In this document: in pieces, positions 52,063 through 60,475 of the stretch
Position numbering within the stretch: the first letter of the stretch is position 1
How the letters are laid out: every line of letters begins with the position of its first letter
Assembly (NCBI GenBank): GCA_041655955.1
Contig: JBBAEN010000001.1
Span: 620,001 to 684,000, forward strand
DNA length: 64,000 bases
Reading direction: 5' to 3'
Source: Micavibrio_A sp041655955
GTDB lineage: Bacteria; Pseudomonadota; Alphaproteobacteria; Micavibrionales; Micavibrionaceae
Program-made: the position numbers and the translations under genes
The notes under the pieces: generated by a model
Databases searched by the model: none
The model's input: the letters and a program-made list of their open reading frames with translations, nothing else
What the model was told of the DNA's origin: nothing

Positions 52063-54162
52063 TCACTTCCTGATATCGACGACTTTGGAAAGTGCCTCCA
52101 GCGAAGTAACGCCCTCAATGACTTTCAGGATGCCATCATCCTTCATTGATTTGAAGCCCTTTTCCACAGCCATGTTTTTAAGCTCGGCCTTCGTGCCGCT
52201 GCGCGCGACGACTTCATCCATATCTTCGTCGAAGAGCAGGATTTCCGCAACGGCGATACGCCCCCTGTAACCGGCATTGCCGCAAACGCTGCACCCGCCC
52301 TCGCGCGCTTTGCAGATCTGCGCCGGCTTGTCCGGCGAAAGGCCGAGAAGATGGCGCTCTTCCTCGCTTGGCGTATAGGGCTGTTTGCATTGCGGGCAAA
52401 GGACGCGCACGAGGCGCTGCGCGAAGATGCTGACGATATTGCCCGCAATCATCCCCGGCACAAGGCCGAGATCGAGCAGGCGCGGCAAGGCGCCGAAAGA
52501 ATCGTTCGTGTGCAGCGTCGTGAAAACCTGGTGTCCGGTCATGGCGGCCTGTAGCGCCATTGTCGCGGTCGTCTTGTCGCGGATCTCCCCGATAAAGATG
52601 ACGTCGGGGTCTTGGCGGAGCAGCGCGCGGATACCGTCGGCAAATTCAAGGATGCCTTCGCGCACCGGCGTCTGACGGATCATCGGCAGGGAATATTCGA
52701 CCGGGTCTTCGAGCGTCTGGATATTGATATCGACCGTATTGATCTCGTTCAGCATCGAATAGAGCGACGTCGTCTTACCCGACCCTGTCGGCCCCGTGAC
52801 GATGATAATCCCTTCGGGTTTTTGGAGCGATAATTCGATGCGTTTCAAATTATGCTCGCTGAAACCAAGCGATTGAAGCGGCTTGATCCCTGCATTCTTG
52901 TCCAGAACGCGCATGACGATATTCTCGCCGTGAACGGTCGGCAGCGACGATACGCGGAAATCGATCTCTTTCCCGCCGACATTGATATTGATCCGCCCGT
53001 CCTGCGGCGCGAGCTTGTCGGCGATGTTGAGGTTCGCCATGATTTTCAGGCGCTGGCTGATCGCGTTCCAGTGCTGCTTGTGCAAAATCTGCGCGTTGAA
53101 CAAATCCCCGTCCACGCGGTAGCGAAGCCGCACGAAGTTTTCTTCCGGTTCAAAGTGAAGGTCGGACGCGCGCGTCTTGACCGCCTCGGAAATAAGCGCG
53201 TTCACAAGCCGCACAATCGGGTGGGTAAAAGCTTCTTCTTCGGAAAGCCCTGCGACTTCAAGATTCTGCGACGTGCCTTCCAGCTCTTTCAATATATCAT
53301 TGACCTTGCTGGCGTAACCGTACGCGGCCTCGATCGCGTCGGACAGGATGACAGCCGTCGCCACCATAGGCTTGACGATCATCCCTTTGGGCAGGACGCG
53401 CCGCAATATATCCGTCGCCACGATGTCATACGGGTCGGCCATCGCGATGCGGACGATATTCTCCTCGACCGAAACCGGCAAAACCTGATATTTCGCCGCC
53501 GTGTTTTTATCGAGGATCGCAATCGCCGCAGGGTCGGCCATCATTGTTTTAGGGTCGAACACCTCAAAGCCGGAAGCTTCGGCCAAAAATGCGCCGAGCG
53601 CGTCATCGGTGATAAAGCCGAGATCGACAAGCACCTCTCCCAGCATCTTGCCGGAGAGTTTCTTTTCCTGAAGCGCGACGTTGAGCTGGGCCACGGTGAT
53701 AAGCCCCATGGCGACGAGCTTTTCCCCGATCCTGCCCTTGGCCCCTTCTTCGGCGGACTCTTTATAGGCGGCGGGGGGCAGCGCGGATGATACGGGCGGC
53801 GCGGCTGGCGCGGATGGCGGCGCAGGCTGCGGTTCCGGCGTGGCAGCACCGCGTGCGGGCGGCGGCGGCGGCATATCCGGCGCCATATCCTGCGTCAAAT
53901 GCGAATCGTCGATAAACCCCATGCCGGACAAATCTTCCGGCGGAAATGGCGGCTCATTGCCGCGAAAGGCCGGCGGCGCAAGCGGCGCTTTGTCCGCATC
54001 CGGCGCCATGGACGGCATACCGGCCTCCGCCGGCGGCGCGGCTGGCGCTTTCGGAGGCACGGGCGCGATCGAAGGATTCATGTCCATATCATCAATGGAA
54101 AGACCGCTGATATCGATCTCGCCCCCGATTGCTATGTTATTGCTATCCTTGTCTTTTTCCAT
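52063..54162 (-). CDS. Type IV pilus / type II secretion assembly ATPase
   Basis: A 699-residue GspE/PilB ATPase driving extension. After an unusual 140-residue Pro/Ala/Met-rich N-terminus comes a GspE N domain (RIGEKLVAMGLITVAQLNVAL). The ATPase core has Walker A GPTGSGKTTS, the Asp box LEDPVEYSLP, Walker B DVIFIGEIRDKTTA and a His box HQVFTTLHTND. A zinc-binding tetracysteine motif (CPQCKQ and GGCSVCG) follows near residue 600. It lies first in the core assembly operon. Confidence 0.95.
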   Translation of the reverse strand: MEKDKDSNNIAIGGEIDISGLSIDDMDMNPSIAPVPPKAPAAPPAEAGMPSMAPDADKAPLAPPAFRGNEPPFPPEDLSGMGFIDDSHLTQDMAPDMPPPPPARGAATPEPQPAPPSAPAAPPVSSALPPAAYKESAEEGAKGRIGEKLVAMGLITVAQLNVALQEKKLSGKMLGEVLVDLGFITDDALGAFLAEASGFEVFDPKTMMADPAAIAILDKNTAAKYQVLPVSVEENIVRIAMADPYDIVATDILRRVLPKGMIVKPMVATAVILSDAIEAAYGYASKVNDILKELEGTSQNLEVAGLSEEEAFTHPIVRLVNALISEAVKTRASDLHFEPEENFVRLRYRVDGDLFNAQILHKQHWNAISQRLKIMANLNIADKLAPQDGRININVGGKEIDFRVSSLPTVHGENIVMRVLDKNAGIKPLQSLGFSEHNLKRIELSLQKPEGIIIVTGPTGSGKTTSLYSMLNEINTVDINIQTLEDPVEYSLPMIRQTPVREGILEFADGIRALLRQDPDVIFIGEIRDKTTATMALQAAMTGHQVFTTLHTNDSFGALPRLLDLGLVPGMIAGNIVSIFAQRLVRVLCPQCKQPYTPSEEERHLLGLSPDKPAQICKAREGGCSVCGNAGYRGRIAVAEILLFDEDMDEVVARSGTKAELKNMAVEKGFKSMKDDGILKVIEGVTSLEALSKVVDIRK

Positions 54163-54537
54163 GATTTCCAGCTATGCGTTATTGAAAAACCGTGCGGGCA
54201 TGAAAATGCCTTATCAGTAAGAATGCCACGAGATTGGTTAATTTTTTAAGAAGAAATCCGCTGGGATCCGCGGGATGGAAAATCAACCTAACATAAAACA
54301 GCAACTATATCAAAAAGTTAGATTTATTTTTCCGTATTAAGAAATATCGGGCGGACAAAATCCCGGCCCCCCGCCATGCAACGGCTTTGCCGGACAGGGG
54401 CGGATTGAAACACCCAGCCCGGTGCGGCGGTGCCATGCGGATACCGGATGGGGCGATTCCGGCTTCCCCAGTCAGGAATTTCATAAATAATTTTATATTA
54501 CAGCGCCTTGGGACAATCCTGCGCTGTTCCAAGCCTA
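54163..54537. other. Intergenic region upstream of the pilus core operon
   Basis: About 375 bases with no credible gene. The half nearest the ATPase gene is AT-rich and should hold its promoter. Next to the tRNA the sequence AACAGCGC / GCGCTGT could fold as a weak tRNA terminator. Confidence 0.55.
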
Positions 54538-54614
54538 TGGCGTCCCCGGCGGGATTCGAACCCACGGCCCCAGAATTAGGAATTCTGTGCTCTATCCAGC
54601 TGAGCTACGGGGAC
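54538..54614 (-). tRNA. tRNA-Arg (anticodon CCT)
   Basis: A complete cloverleaf: acceptor GTCCCCG / CGGGGAC, D-arm GCTC...GAGC, anticodon stem CAGAA / TTCTG with loop TTCCTAA, T-arm with TTCGAAT, discriminator G and an encoded CCA. It decodes AGG. It lies between the core pilus operon and the two envelope genes upstream. Confidence 0.95.
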
Positions 54615-54729
54615 AGGCCATGCTGGCGGTTATAAAACAGGCTTGGGGGCATGGGCAAGCAATACATACCGAACCCGCACCCCGTCCCGCAAAATTCTCT
54701 GTGGGCAAAAACGGAGCGGATTTTACCAA

Positions 54730-55701
54730 TCAAGGGTTTGCGGGCCGGTTGCCCGAACGGATTTTATTGATAAAGTCCTGAAGCGCGTCGCCCGTAGCGC
54801 CGGAAGCGCAGGCCGTTCCGCCGCCTGCTCCCGCGCCGGCCGCCGCCGCCTCCCGCTCCGCCGCACATTCAATCTCGATCGGCGGGCCGCGGTAAGGGTC
54901 GGTTATATCGCGCGGCGTGCGTTCATCCACCTCGCGGGCTATGCGCGCATCGGGCGTTTCTTTCGGCGCGGAATAATGTTTCAGGTTGGTATAGATTTCC
55001 TGCCCGTCTTCAAGCGCGGAATCGGGGTTGAGGATATAGACGTTTGAAACCATGTCCGGCTGGTGGATGACGACATAATCATAAGTGCGGGCGAGGATAT
55101 TGGCCCTATGCCGCACGGCCTTGCTCTGGCCGCCGCTATCCTTGACGGCCTCCCACAAAAATTCATCGCCGCCGGCATCCTTCACAAGGACGGATAGCGG
55201 CAAACGCTGGGCCGCGCTGTCGCGGGCGACGACGATATCGCCGCGCACAGCTTTCGAACCCGCCGCGTGGTCGTCATCGGTCAGCCCCACCGTCACGATA
55301 AAGCCGCTACCGCCATCCTCCCGGTCGATCGCGACGACCTCACCCAGAATATTGATCTGGACGCCGTTTTCCTTATAGAGAATCACAGGCCGGGCGAGGC
55401 CGACAAGCGCCCCCTCTTCCGCGCCGAGCCTTGCCGTCGCCGTCATGCCCCCGCCGTCCCGCGTCAGCGTGACGGGCAAGAGCGTGCTATGTGCGCCGCG
55501 GTTGGGGGGGCTGACGTCGTAAATATTCGGATTGAAAGATGGTTGGCCATTGCCACTATTTTCAGCTTGCGGCGGCGCGGCGCGGCGAAGCCCGTCATCC
55601 CCGCCCTGATAGGCGCGCATGAAGGAACCCACGGCTATCCCGCACGCAATCACGGCCAGAAGGACAATCATTCCGGCGGCGATTTTCATGAAACGGTTCA
55701 A
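54730..55701 (-). CDS. Membrane-fusion-like periplasmic protein
   Basis: A 323-residue protein with one N-terminal membrane anchor (AAGMIVLLAVIACGIAVGSFM). Its periplasmic part resembles the beta-barrel half of RND/HlyD adaptors (PVILYKENGVQINILGEVVAIDR, LPLSVLVKDAGGDEFLWEAV, NVYILNPDSALEDGQEIY) but lacks the helical hairpin. The C-terminal region is Ala/Gly-rich with two cysteines. The start is a TTG with AAAGG before it, or the ATG four codons on. It directly follows the OmpA-like gene and has no efflux pump beside it. Confidence 0.72.
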   Translation of the reverse strand: MNRFMKIAAGMIVLLAVIACGIAVGSFMRAYQGGDDGLRRAAPPQAENSGNGQPSFNPNIYDVSPPNRGAHSTLLPVTLTRDGGGMTATARLGAEEGALVGLARPVILYKENGVQINILGEVVAIDREDGGSGFIVTVGLTDDDHAAGSKAVRGDIVVARDSAAQRLPLSVLVKDAGGDEFLWEAVKDSGGQSKAVRHRANILARTYDYVVIHQPDMVSNVYILNPDSALEDGQEIYTNLKHYSAPKETPDARIAREVDERTPRDITDPYRGPPIEIECAAEREAAAAGAGAGGGTACASGATGDALQDFINKIRSGNRPANP

Positions 55702-55709
55702 GGCGGCCT

Positions 55710-57026
55710 TTAGCGGATAAAAATATGGACTTCGTTGGAGCGGGCCTCGGCGCTTTCCTGCGTGCTGAGGTCGATCTTGCCGACATCGACGCCCATCTGG
55801 GACAGGCTGCGCAGGACGGCTTCGGCGTTGCGGCGCGCGCGCGTGCTTTCAATCGCGACCTGTGCGGCGTTGCCGACGGACGGATTGACGGCGATAAGCT
55901 CAAGCCGCGCATTCGGATAAGTCTGCATCGCCTCGCTCACGGCCATATAGACGGCCTGTTCGTAATTCACGTTCGGCTTATCGAAACGGATTTTCACCAA
56001 AGGCTTGGGGCCGGACAAAGGCGCCGCGACGGGCGCCGGGCCTGGCGTCATCCCCATGCCGCTGGCGGAGGCGGAATAGCTCACGGGCTGGTACGCGCCG
56101 CCGCCATTATAAGCGGAACCGATTGTCGTTGGCGGCGCGCTGGAGAACGGGCGGGAGGCCAGAGAGCGCCCGTAATAATCGCCGTTCGTCACGGCGAAGG
56201 CCAGCGTGCGCAGATTATTGCGTTCGGAGCTGAGATAGGCTGCGGTGCGCGTAATCGCGTCATTCACGTCGTTGAGGACGCGATCGACCGTCACGATCGT
56301 CGCGTTGACTTCGTCTTCAAGCTGGGCCAGCGCTTCGTGATCTTCCTCGACCGCGCCGGAGAGGCCGTAGGCGGAGCGGCAGGCTTCGAGAATATAGGAG
56401 CCCATCGAGGCGGCATTCGCGGCCTCGACCGCCATCGTGTTCAGATCCGTCACATTCTGGGACATGCGGTCAAGATTGCCCTGCGCGACGTTCAGCCGTT
56501 CGACAAGGCGCGGGTTGCCGGGGGTTGTGCCGACCTGAAGCTGGGTGTTGATGGTCGCGACGCTGGCATTATATTCGGCGGACATGGAACGGCTGCGATC
56601 CTGCAATCCGCGAAGCTGCGACGACAACCCGCTCACGCGCTCTTTCAAGCCGCCGAGATCGGAGCGCAGTTCATTGACTTTCGTGGCGACGATCGTCTGG
56701 GTCGGCTGGTAATAGCTGCTGCCGCTCACCTGCGCCGCGGAAATTTCCATCGGGGCGCGGGAACCGGCGGCATAAGGCCCCGGAGTCGCGGGGATTCGCA
56801 CGGAACGGCTGGTATAGGGGGACGGTTCCGGCGTCATAATGCTGCCCGAAGTGGAGCCTTGCGGGCTTTTCTCGCTCGTAATGACCAGCGAGGGGCGTTT
56901 TTGCATGTCGATCTGCGCAAATGCGGGAGAAGCCGACAGAAAGAGAATCCCCGTCAATGCGCTGCATACCAGAAGGGACGCTTTGCTGTATTTGGTGAAC
57001 ATATTGATCTTCATGCCTTTTTCCAT
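55710..57026 (-). CDS. OmpA-like envelope protein
   Basis: A 438-residue exported protein (signal MFTKYSKASLLVCSALTGIL... ending SPAFA). A central coiled-coil region (NELRSDLGGLKERVSGLSSQLRG, LVERLNVAQGNLDRMSQ) is followed by a Gly/Ser-rich linker and a C-terminal OmpA-type domain (KPLVKIRFDKPNVNYEQA, then RRNAEAVLRSLSQMGV). Such domains bind peptidoglycan. Possible starts are the ATG at 57026 and one at 57014. It heads a two-gene unit with the membrane-fusion-like protein and may brace the pilus machine in the cell wall. Confidence 0.8.
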   Translation of the reverse strand: MEKGMKINMFTKYSKASLLVCSALTGILFLSASPAFAQIDMQKRPSLVITSEKSPQGSTSGSIMTPEPSPYTSRSVRIPATPGPYAAGSRAPMEISAAQVSGSSYYQPTQTIVATKVNELRSDLGGLKERVSGLSSQLRGLQDRSRSMSAEYNASVATINTQLQVGTTPGNPRLVERLNVAQGNLDRMSQNVTDLNTMAVEAANAASMGSYILEACRSAYGLSGAVEEDHEALAQLEDEVNATIVTVDRVLNDVNDAITRTAAYLSSERNNLRTLAFAVTNGDYYGRSLASRPFSSAPPTTIGSAYNGGGAYQPVSYSASASGMGMTPGPAPVAAPLSGPKPLVKIRFDKPNVNYEQAVYMAVSEAMQTYPNARLELIAVNPSVGNAAQVAIESTRARRNAEAVLRSLSQMGVDVGKIDLSTQESAEARSNEVHIFIR

Positions 57027-57167
57027 TGGCTGGCGACGGTGCGGATGCGCCGTCCATAATCCGGATGCCTAAACTCATCCGAAACCCCCCTGTGAGTCAA
57101 GTAAAAGAGCCTAAGGCCCTGCAAAACATTCACAAAAACTTTCGTCCCGGCTTCTTCAACTTATGGC

Positions 57168-57197
57168 TTGCACAGGGGGGGAGGCTTGATGTAATGT
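57168..57197 (+). promoter_or_regulatory. Promoter of tRNA-Arg(ACG)
   Basis: TTGCAC and TAATGT are separated by 18 bases, and the -10 ends 30 bases before the mature tRNA 5' end. Confidence 0.5.
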
Positions 57198-57227
57198 CCG
57201 CCCGTTCTTAACCGCAAGAACCCCCGC

Positions 57228-57304
57228 GCGCCCGTAGCTCAATTGGATAGAGCACCTGACTACGGATCAGGAGGTTAGGAGTTCGAATCTCTTCGGGCGC
57301 GCCA
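57228..57304 (+). tRNA. tRNA-Arg (anticodon ACG)
   Basis: A complete cloverleaf: acceptor GCGCCCG / CGGGCGC, D-arm GCTC...GAGC, anticodon stem CCTGA / TCAGG with loop CTACGGA, T-arm AGGAG-TTCGAAT-CTCTT, discriminator G and encoded CCA. With A34 modified to inosine it reads CGU, CGC and CGA. Confidence 0.96.
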
Positions 57305-57801
57305 TTTAAATCAATCAGCTATGAATTGTTCTTAAAGCCTCCCTCAGGGTTCAAAAGCCCCGGCGCTTGTGCTTTGCCCCGTTAGCAGGCCGGCCCCGCG
57401 CTACGGCGGCGATTAGAGGCCGCCTGCGCAGCCCCCGTTAGCGCCCCCTGACGACATCCAATCCAATAATAAATTATTTCAGGTGCTTAAACTTGGCACA
57501 GGCTGGCATAAGAGCGGCCCGAAAGGCTGCCTTGAAATACATATTGCGGGCTATTTTGAAAAAAACCCTCCTGCACTGTGGGAGCAGGAGGGCTTTCTTA
57601 TAAGGAGAAGATTAGTAGTGTGTGGGGGCTACAATCTTCCAAAACTCTTCATTGCGCTTTGCAATGAGATATATATCCCACAATCCAAACATTACGTCAA
57701 TACAAACCTTCAAAAAACTTTTGAGAATCTTTTGAAAAAAGCAAGTTTGGCTAAAATTAGCCAAAATCGCGCGGGGACGCGCCATCAGACGCGCCATTAC
57801 A
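57305..57801. other. AT-rich islet downstream of tRNA-Arg
   Basis: About 500 bases between the tRNA and the phosphatase gene. From 57600 the DNA is clearly AT-richer than its surroundings. It contains a strong hairpin terminator (57561-57597), a 9-bp inverted repeat TTTGGCTAA / TTAGCCAAA (57746-57765), and two weak coding candidates: a plus-strand frame from GTG 57618 preceded by AAGGAGAA (81 residues, running into the phosphatase 3' end), and a minus-strand 61-residue frame from 57797. A minus-strand small RNA ending at the hairpin is a third reading. None is secure. Confidence 0.5.
57561..57597. terminator. Strong hairpin terminator in the islet
   Basis: CCCTCCTGC / GCAGGAGGG form a perfect 9-bp stem with a 9-base loop. 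On the minus strand it is followed by seven T residues; on the plus strand by CTTTCTT. The better tail is on the minus strand. Confidence 0.8.
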
Positions 57802-58290
57802 TTAAAGACCGTGCTTCAGGCGGATTGCATCGAGCCAGCGCCCGCACGCCCGCTCTACCATAGCGAAAACACGGTCAAAATCAGCAGGCTGCCCGTAATA
57901 CGGATCGGGAACGTCGCCGCCGCCGGGCAAGAAATGGAAAAGCCGCCCTTCCGCCGCCGCGCCGCCCAGCCCTGCCAGAATCTTGTAATGCCCAGAATCC
58001 ATTGAGAAAATATAATCGAACCCGTCAAAATCACCGGATTCGACCTTACGGGCGCGCAAATCCGCCATGGATACGCCCCGCGCCTGCGCAGCCCGGACGG
58101 CCCTGTCATCCGGCGGATCGCCGGTGTGATAGCCGTGGGTTCCCGCGGAATCGATGCGGAAACGGCCCGCGAGCCCGCCCTGTTCCACCTGATGCCGGAA
58201 AACCGCATGGGCGGTCGGCGAGCGGCAGATATTGCCCGTACAGACGAATAAAACACCGATCCTGCCCCGCGCCGCTTCCATCCCCCCCAT
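57802..58290 (-). CDS. Low-molecular-weight protein tyrosine phosphatase
   Basis: A 162-residue LMW-PTP. The P-loop is CTGNICRSP (Cys17, Arg23) and the catalytic acid is in DPYYG near residue 128. Such enzymes act on tyrosine kinases in capsule or exopolysaccharide export, or on arginine phosphate. No cognate kinase is nearby. AAGGGG lies four bases before the ATG; a second ATG three codons on is possible. Confidence 0.92.
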   Translation of the reverse strand: MGGMEAARGRIGVLFVCTGNICRSPTAHAVFRHQVEQGGLAGRFRIDSAGTHGYHTGDPPDDRAVRAAQARGVSMADLRARKVESGDFDGFDYIFSMDSGHYKILAGLGGAAAEGRLFHFLPGGGDVPDPYYGQPADFDRVFAMVERACGRWLDAIRLKHGL

Positions 58291-58479
58291 ATTACCCCTT
58301 GCGAACCGCCCGTGGCCAGCCTTGAAAGAACGGGATTCACGCGAGCTTTTTCTTGAACCGCGCGGCGGGAATGCTTAGGATACGCGCGATATGCGGACAA
58401 TCAGGCGAAACAGCCGGAAGATGGGGATGGCTTTCACATTCCCCGTTCCATACGCCGCAGGAAGACGACATAAGCGAGT

Positions 58480-59343
58480 ATGACCTTGACCCAGACCTCC
58501 TCCCCCCCCTCCAGCGAAGATACAGACCGCATCGTCGTGCGCCTTGCGCGCAATACGGAAGAGATAGAGGCCGCCCAGCGCCTGCGCTATGAGGTTTTCT
58601 ATGAGGAATATAAGGCCATCCCCGACGAACAGGCAAAGCAAAGCCGCATGGATGTCGATGAATATGACGCGATCACCGATCATCTTGTCGTTCTCGATAC
58701 CGGCCTTCCCGCCGGAACGGGGCAGATTGTCGGCACATACCGCCTGCTCCGCCGCGAGGTCGCGGACAGGTTCGGCAAATTCTATACGAGCGGCGAATAT
58801 GATATAGGCCCGCTGCTGGGCAGCGGCGCGGCATTGCTGGAGCTGGGCCGCTCCTGCGTCCTCGCCCCCTACAGGACGCGCCCCGTCTTGCAAAAACTCT
58901 GGCAAGGCATCGCCCATTATGTCGCGCAACATAAAATCGGCCTGATGTTCGGCTGCGCCAGCCTGCACGGAACCGATATAGATGAACTCGCGCCGCAGCT
59001 CTCCTATCTCCACCACTATCACCTCGCAGCGCCGGAGCTGCGCCCCCGCGCGCTCGATTCGCGCTATGTCGCCATGGATATTATCCCGAAGGAGGAGCTG
59101 GACGCGAAAAAAGTCTTTATCTCCATGCCGCCGCTTATCAAGGGCTATATGCGCCTCGGCGCGTCGGTCGGGGACGGGGCCGTCGTCGATCACCAGTTCA
59201 ATACGACGGATGTGTGCATCGTCATGCCGACGCACCTCGTCACCGAAAAATATTTCCGCCATTACCAGCGCGTGACCAATAACCAGATCACGCTGGACGA
59301 CGATTTCGCGCACCGCCACGCGGCGGCAAAGGTCACGGGCTAA
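58480..59343 (+). CDS. olsB: L-ornithine N-alpha-acyltransferase OlsB
   Basis: A 287-residue GNAT-fold acyltransferase of the OlsB family, which attaches a 3-hydroxyacyl chain from ACP to ornithine, the first step of phosphate-free ornithine lipid synthesis. Family segments are AQRLRYEVFYEEYKA, DEYDAITDHLVVLD, GTYRLLRREVA, LLELGRSCV and MFGCASLHGTD. It is directly followed by olsA eight bases on, which supports the assignment. Ornithine lipids are typically made on phosphate limitation. Confidence 0.92.
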   Translation: MTLTQTSSPPSSEDTDRIVVRLARNTEEIEAAQRLRYEVFYEEYKAIPDEQAKQSRMDVDEYDAITDHLVVLDTGLPAGTGQIVGTYRLLRREVADRFGKFYTSGEYDIGPLLGSGAALLELGRSCVLAPYRTRPVLQKLWQGIAHYVAQHKIGLMFGCASLHGTDIDELAPQLSYLHHYHLAAPELRPRALDSRYVAMDIIPKEELDAKKVFISMPPLIKGYMRLGASVGDGAVVDHQFNTTDVCIVMPTHLVTEKYFRHYQRVTNNQITLDDDFAHRHAAAKVTG

Positions 59344-59351
59344 ACCGGATT

Positions 59352-60119
59352 ATGCGCAGTCTGATCGGCGCATTGCGGCTTTTGACCTTCCTGCTGACGG
59401 CAGGAATCACGATTATCGTACAGACCGTAGCCCTTAGCCTGACCAAAGGCCGCGCCGCCTATCTCTACCCCCGCGCCTATCACGGCTTTTTGTGCCGCCT
59501 GTTCGGCATAAAAATCATCGTCGAAGGCAAGCCCGCCACCGGCCCCGACGCGGTCTATATCGGCAACCACCTCTCCTATCTCGACATTCCCGTTCTCGGC
59601 AGCCTGCTGCTCGGGTCTTTCGTCGCGAAAAAAGAAGTGGAAAGCTGGCCCTTTTTCGGACTTATGGCAAAGATGCAGCGGACGGTTTTCATCAGCCGCA
59701 ACCCCGCCGACGCCGAAAGCGAAACGCGGCTCCTGCACGAACGGCTTGCGGAGGCCGCCCCGCTCATCATTTTCCCCGAAGGGACATCCTCTGACGGAAC
59801 GTCTGTTCTTCCTTTTAAATCAAGCTTTTTTCAGATATTCCTGAACCAGCGCACCGAGCTTCAGCCCTTCACGATCTCCATCCTCGAAATTGACGGGAAA
59901 CCGGCAACCGCCCCCGCCCTCCGCGACAAATACGCATGGTACGGGGACATGGAGCTGGAGCCGCATTTATGGGCCTTTGCCAAGGGGAAAGGCGCCGTGG
60001 TTAAGGTTTCATTCGAAACACCGTTGCTATCGACCGATTATACCGACAGAAAGCGCCTGTGCGCCGACAGCCGCGCCCTCGTCGTAAAGGGACTTGATCT
60101 CTCACCCCCCGCGTCATAA
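59352..60119 (+). CDS. olsA: Lyso-ornithine lipid O-acyltransferase OlsA (PlsC family)
   Basis: A 255-residue membrane-associated acyltransferase that adds the second acyl chain to lyso-ornithine lipid. The acyltransferase motifs are NHLSYLD (His73, Asp78) and FPEGTSSDG (residues 141-149). An N-terminal hydrophobic segment (LLTFLLTAGITIIVQTVAL) anchors it. Taken alone it could be a PlsC phosphatidate-forming enzyme; pairing with olsB favours OlsA. Confidence 0.9.
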   Translation: MRSLIGALRLLTFLLTAGITIIVQTVALSLTKGRAAYLYPRAYHGFLCRLFGIKIIVEGKPATGPDAVYIGNHLSYLDIPVLGSLLLGSFVAKKEVESWPFFGLMAKMQRTVFISRNPADAESETRLLHERLAEAAPLIIFPEGTSSDGTSVLPFKSSFFQIFLNQRTELQPFTISILEIDGKPATAPALRDKYAWYGDMELEPHLWAFAKGKGAVVKVSFETPLLSTDYTDRKRLCADSRALVVKGLDLSPPAS

Positions 60120-60211
60120 GGTCGCGCCAGAAAAGCGGGGCATGGCGGCAGGCAAGCGCCAACCGGCCCCCCTACGATAAAATCACCTGAAAAACCACGC
60201 GAGGCGCCATA

Positions 60212-60430
60212 ATGCAATTTACCCCCGATGAAATGATCAAGGTTCAGGACTATCTCCGCCGCACCTTCGGGAACGAGCTTATCGGCGTCAAGCCCCGCGC
60301 ACAGGCGGGCGATTCGATCGAAATCCTCCTCAAGGGCGAATTTATCGGCCTGTGCTATAAAAACGTCGAAGACGGTGAAACATCCTATGATTTCACCATG
60401 TCCATTCTGGATATCGACCTCGAAGGCTAA
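60212..60430 (+). CDS. DUF3126 family protein
   Basis: A 72-residue acidic soluble protein matching the small alphaproteobacterial DUF3126 family (IKVQDYLRRTFGN, AGDSIEILLKGEFIGLCYKNVEDGE, DFTMSILDIDLE). The function is unknown. It is preceded by a weak GAGG and followed 45 bases later by an exported-protein gene. Confidence 0.85.
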   Translation: MQFTPDEMIKVQDYLRRTFGNELIGVKPRAQAGDSIEILLKGEFIGLCYKNVEDGETSYDFTMSILDIDLEG

Positions 60431-60475
60431 ATCCGGCTTTGCATGATGCGCGCCCCGCCTGTTAAACTGTCAGGC

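Noticed and set aside
54305..54565. Minus-strand frame overlapping tRNA-Arg(CCT)
   Set aside because: It reads into the tRNA gene and has no ribosome site.
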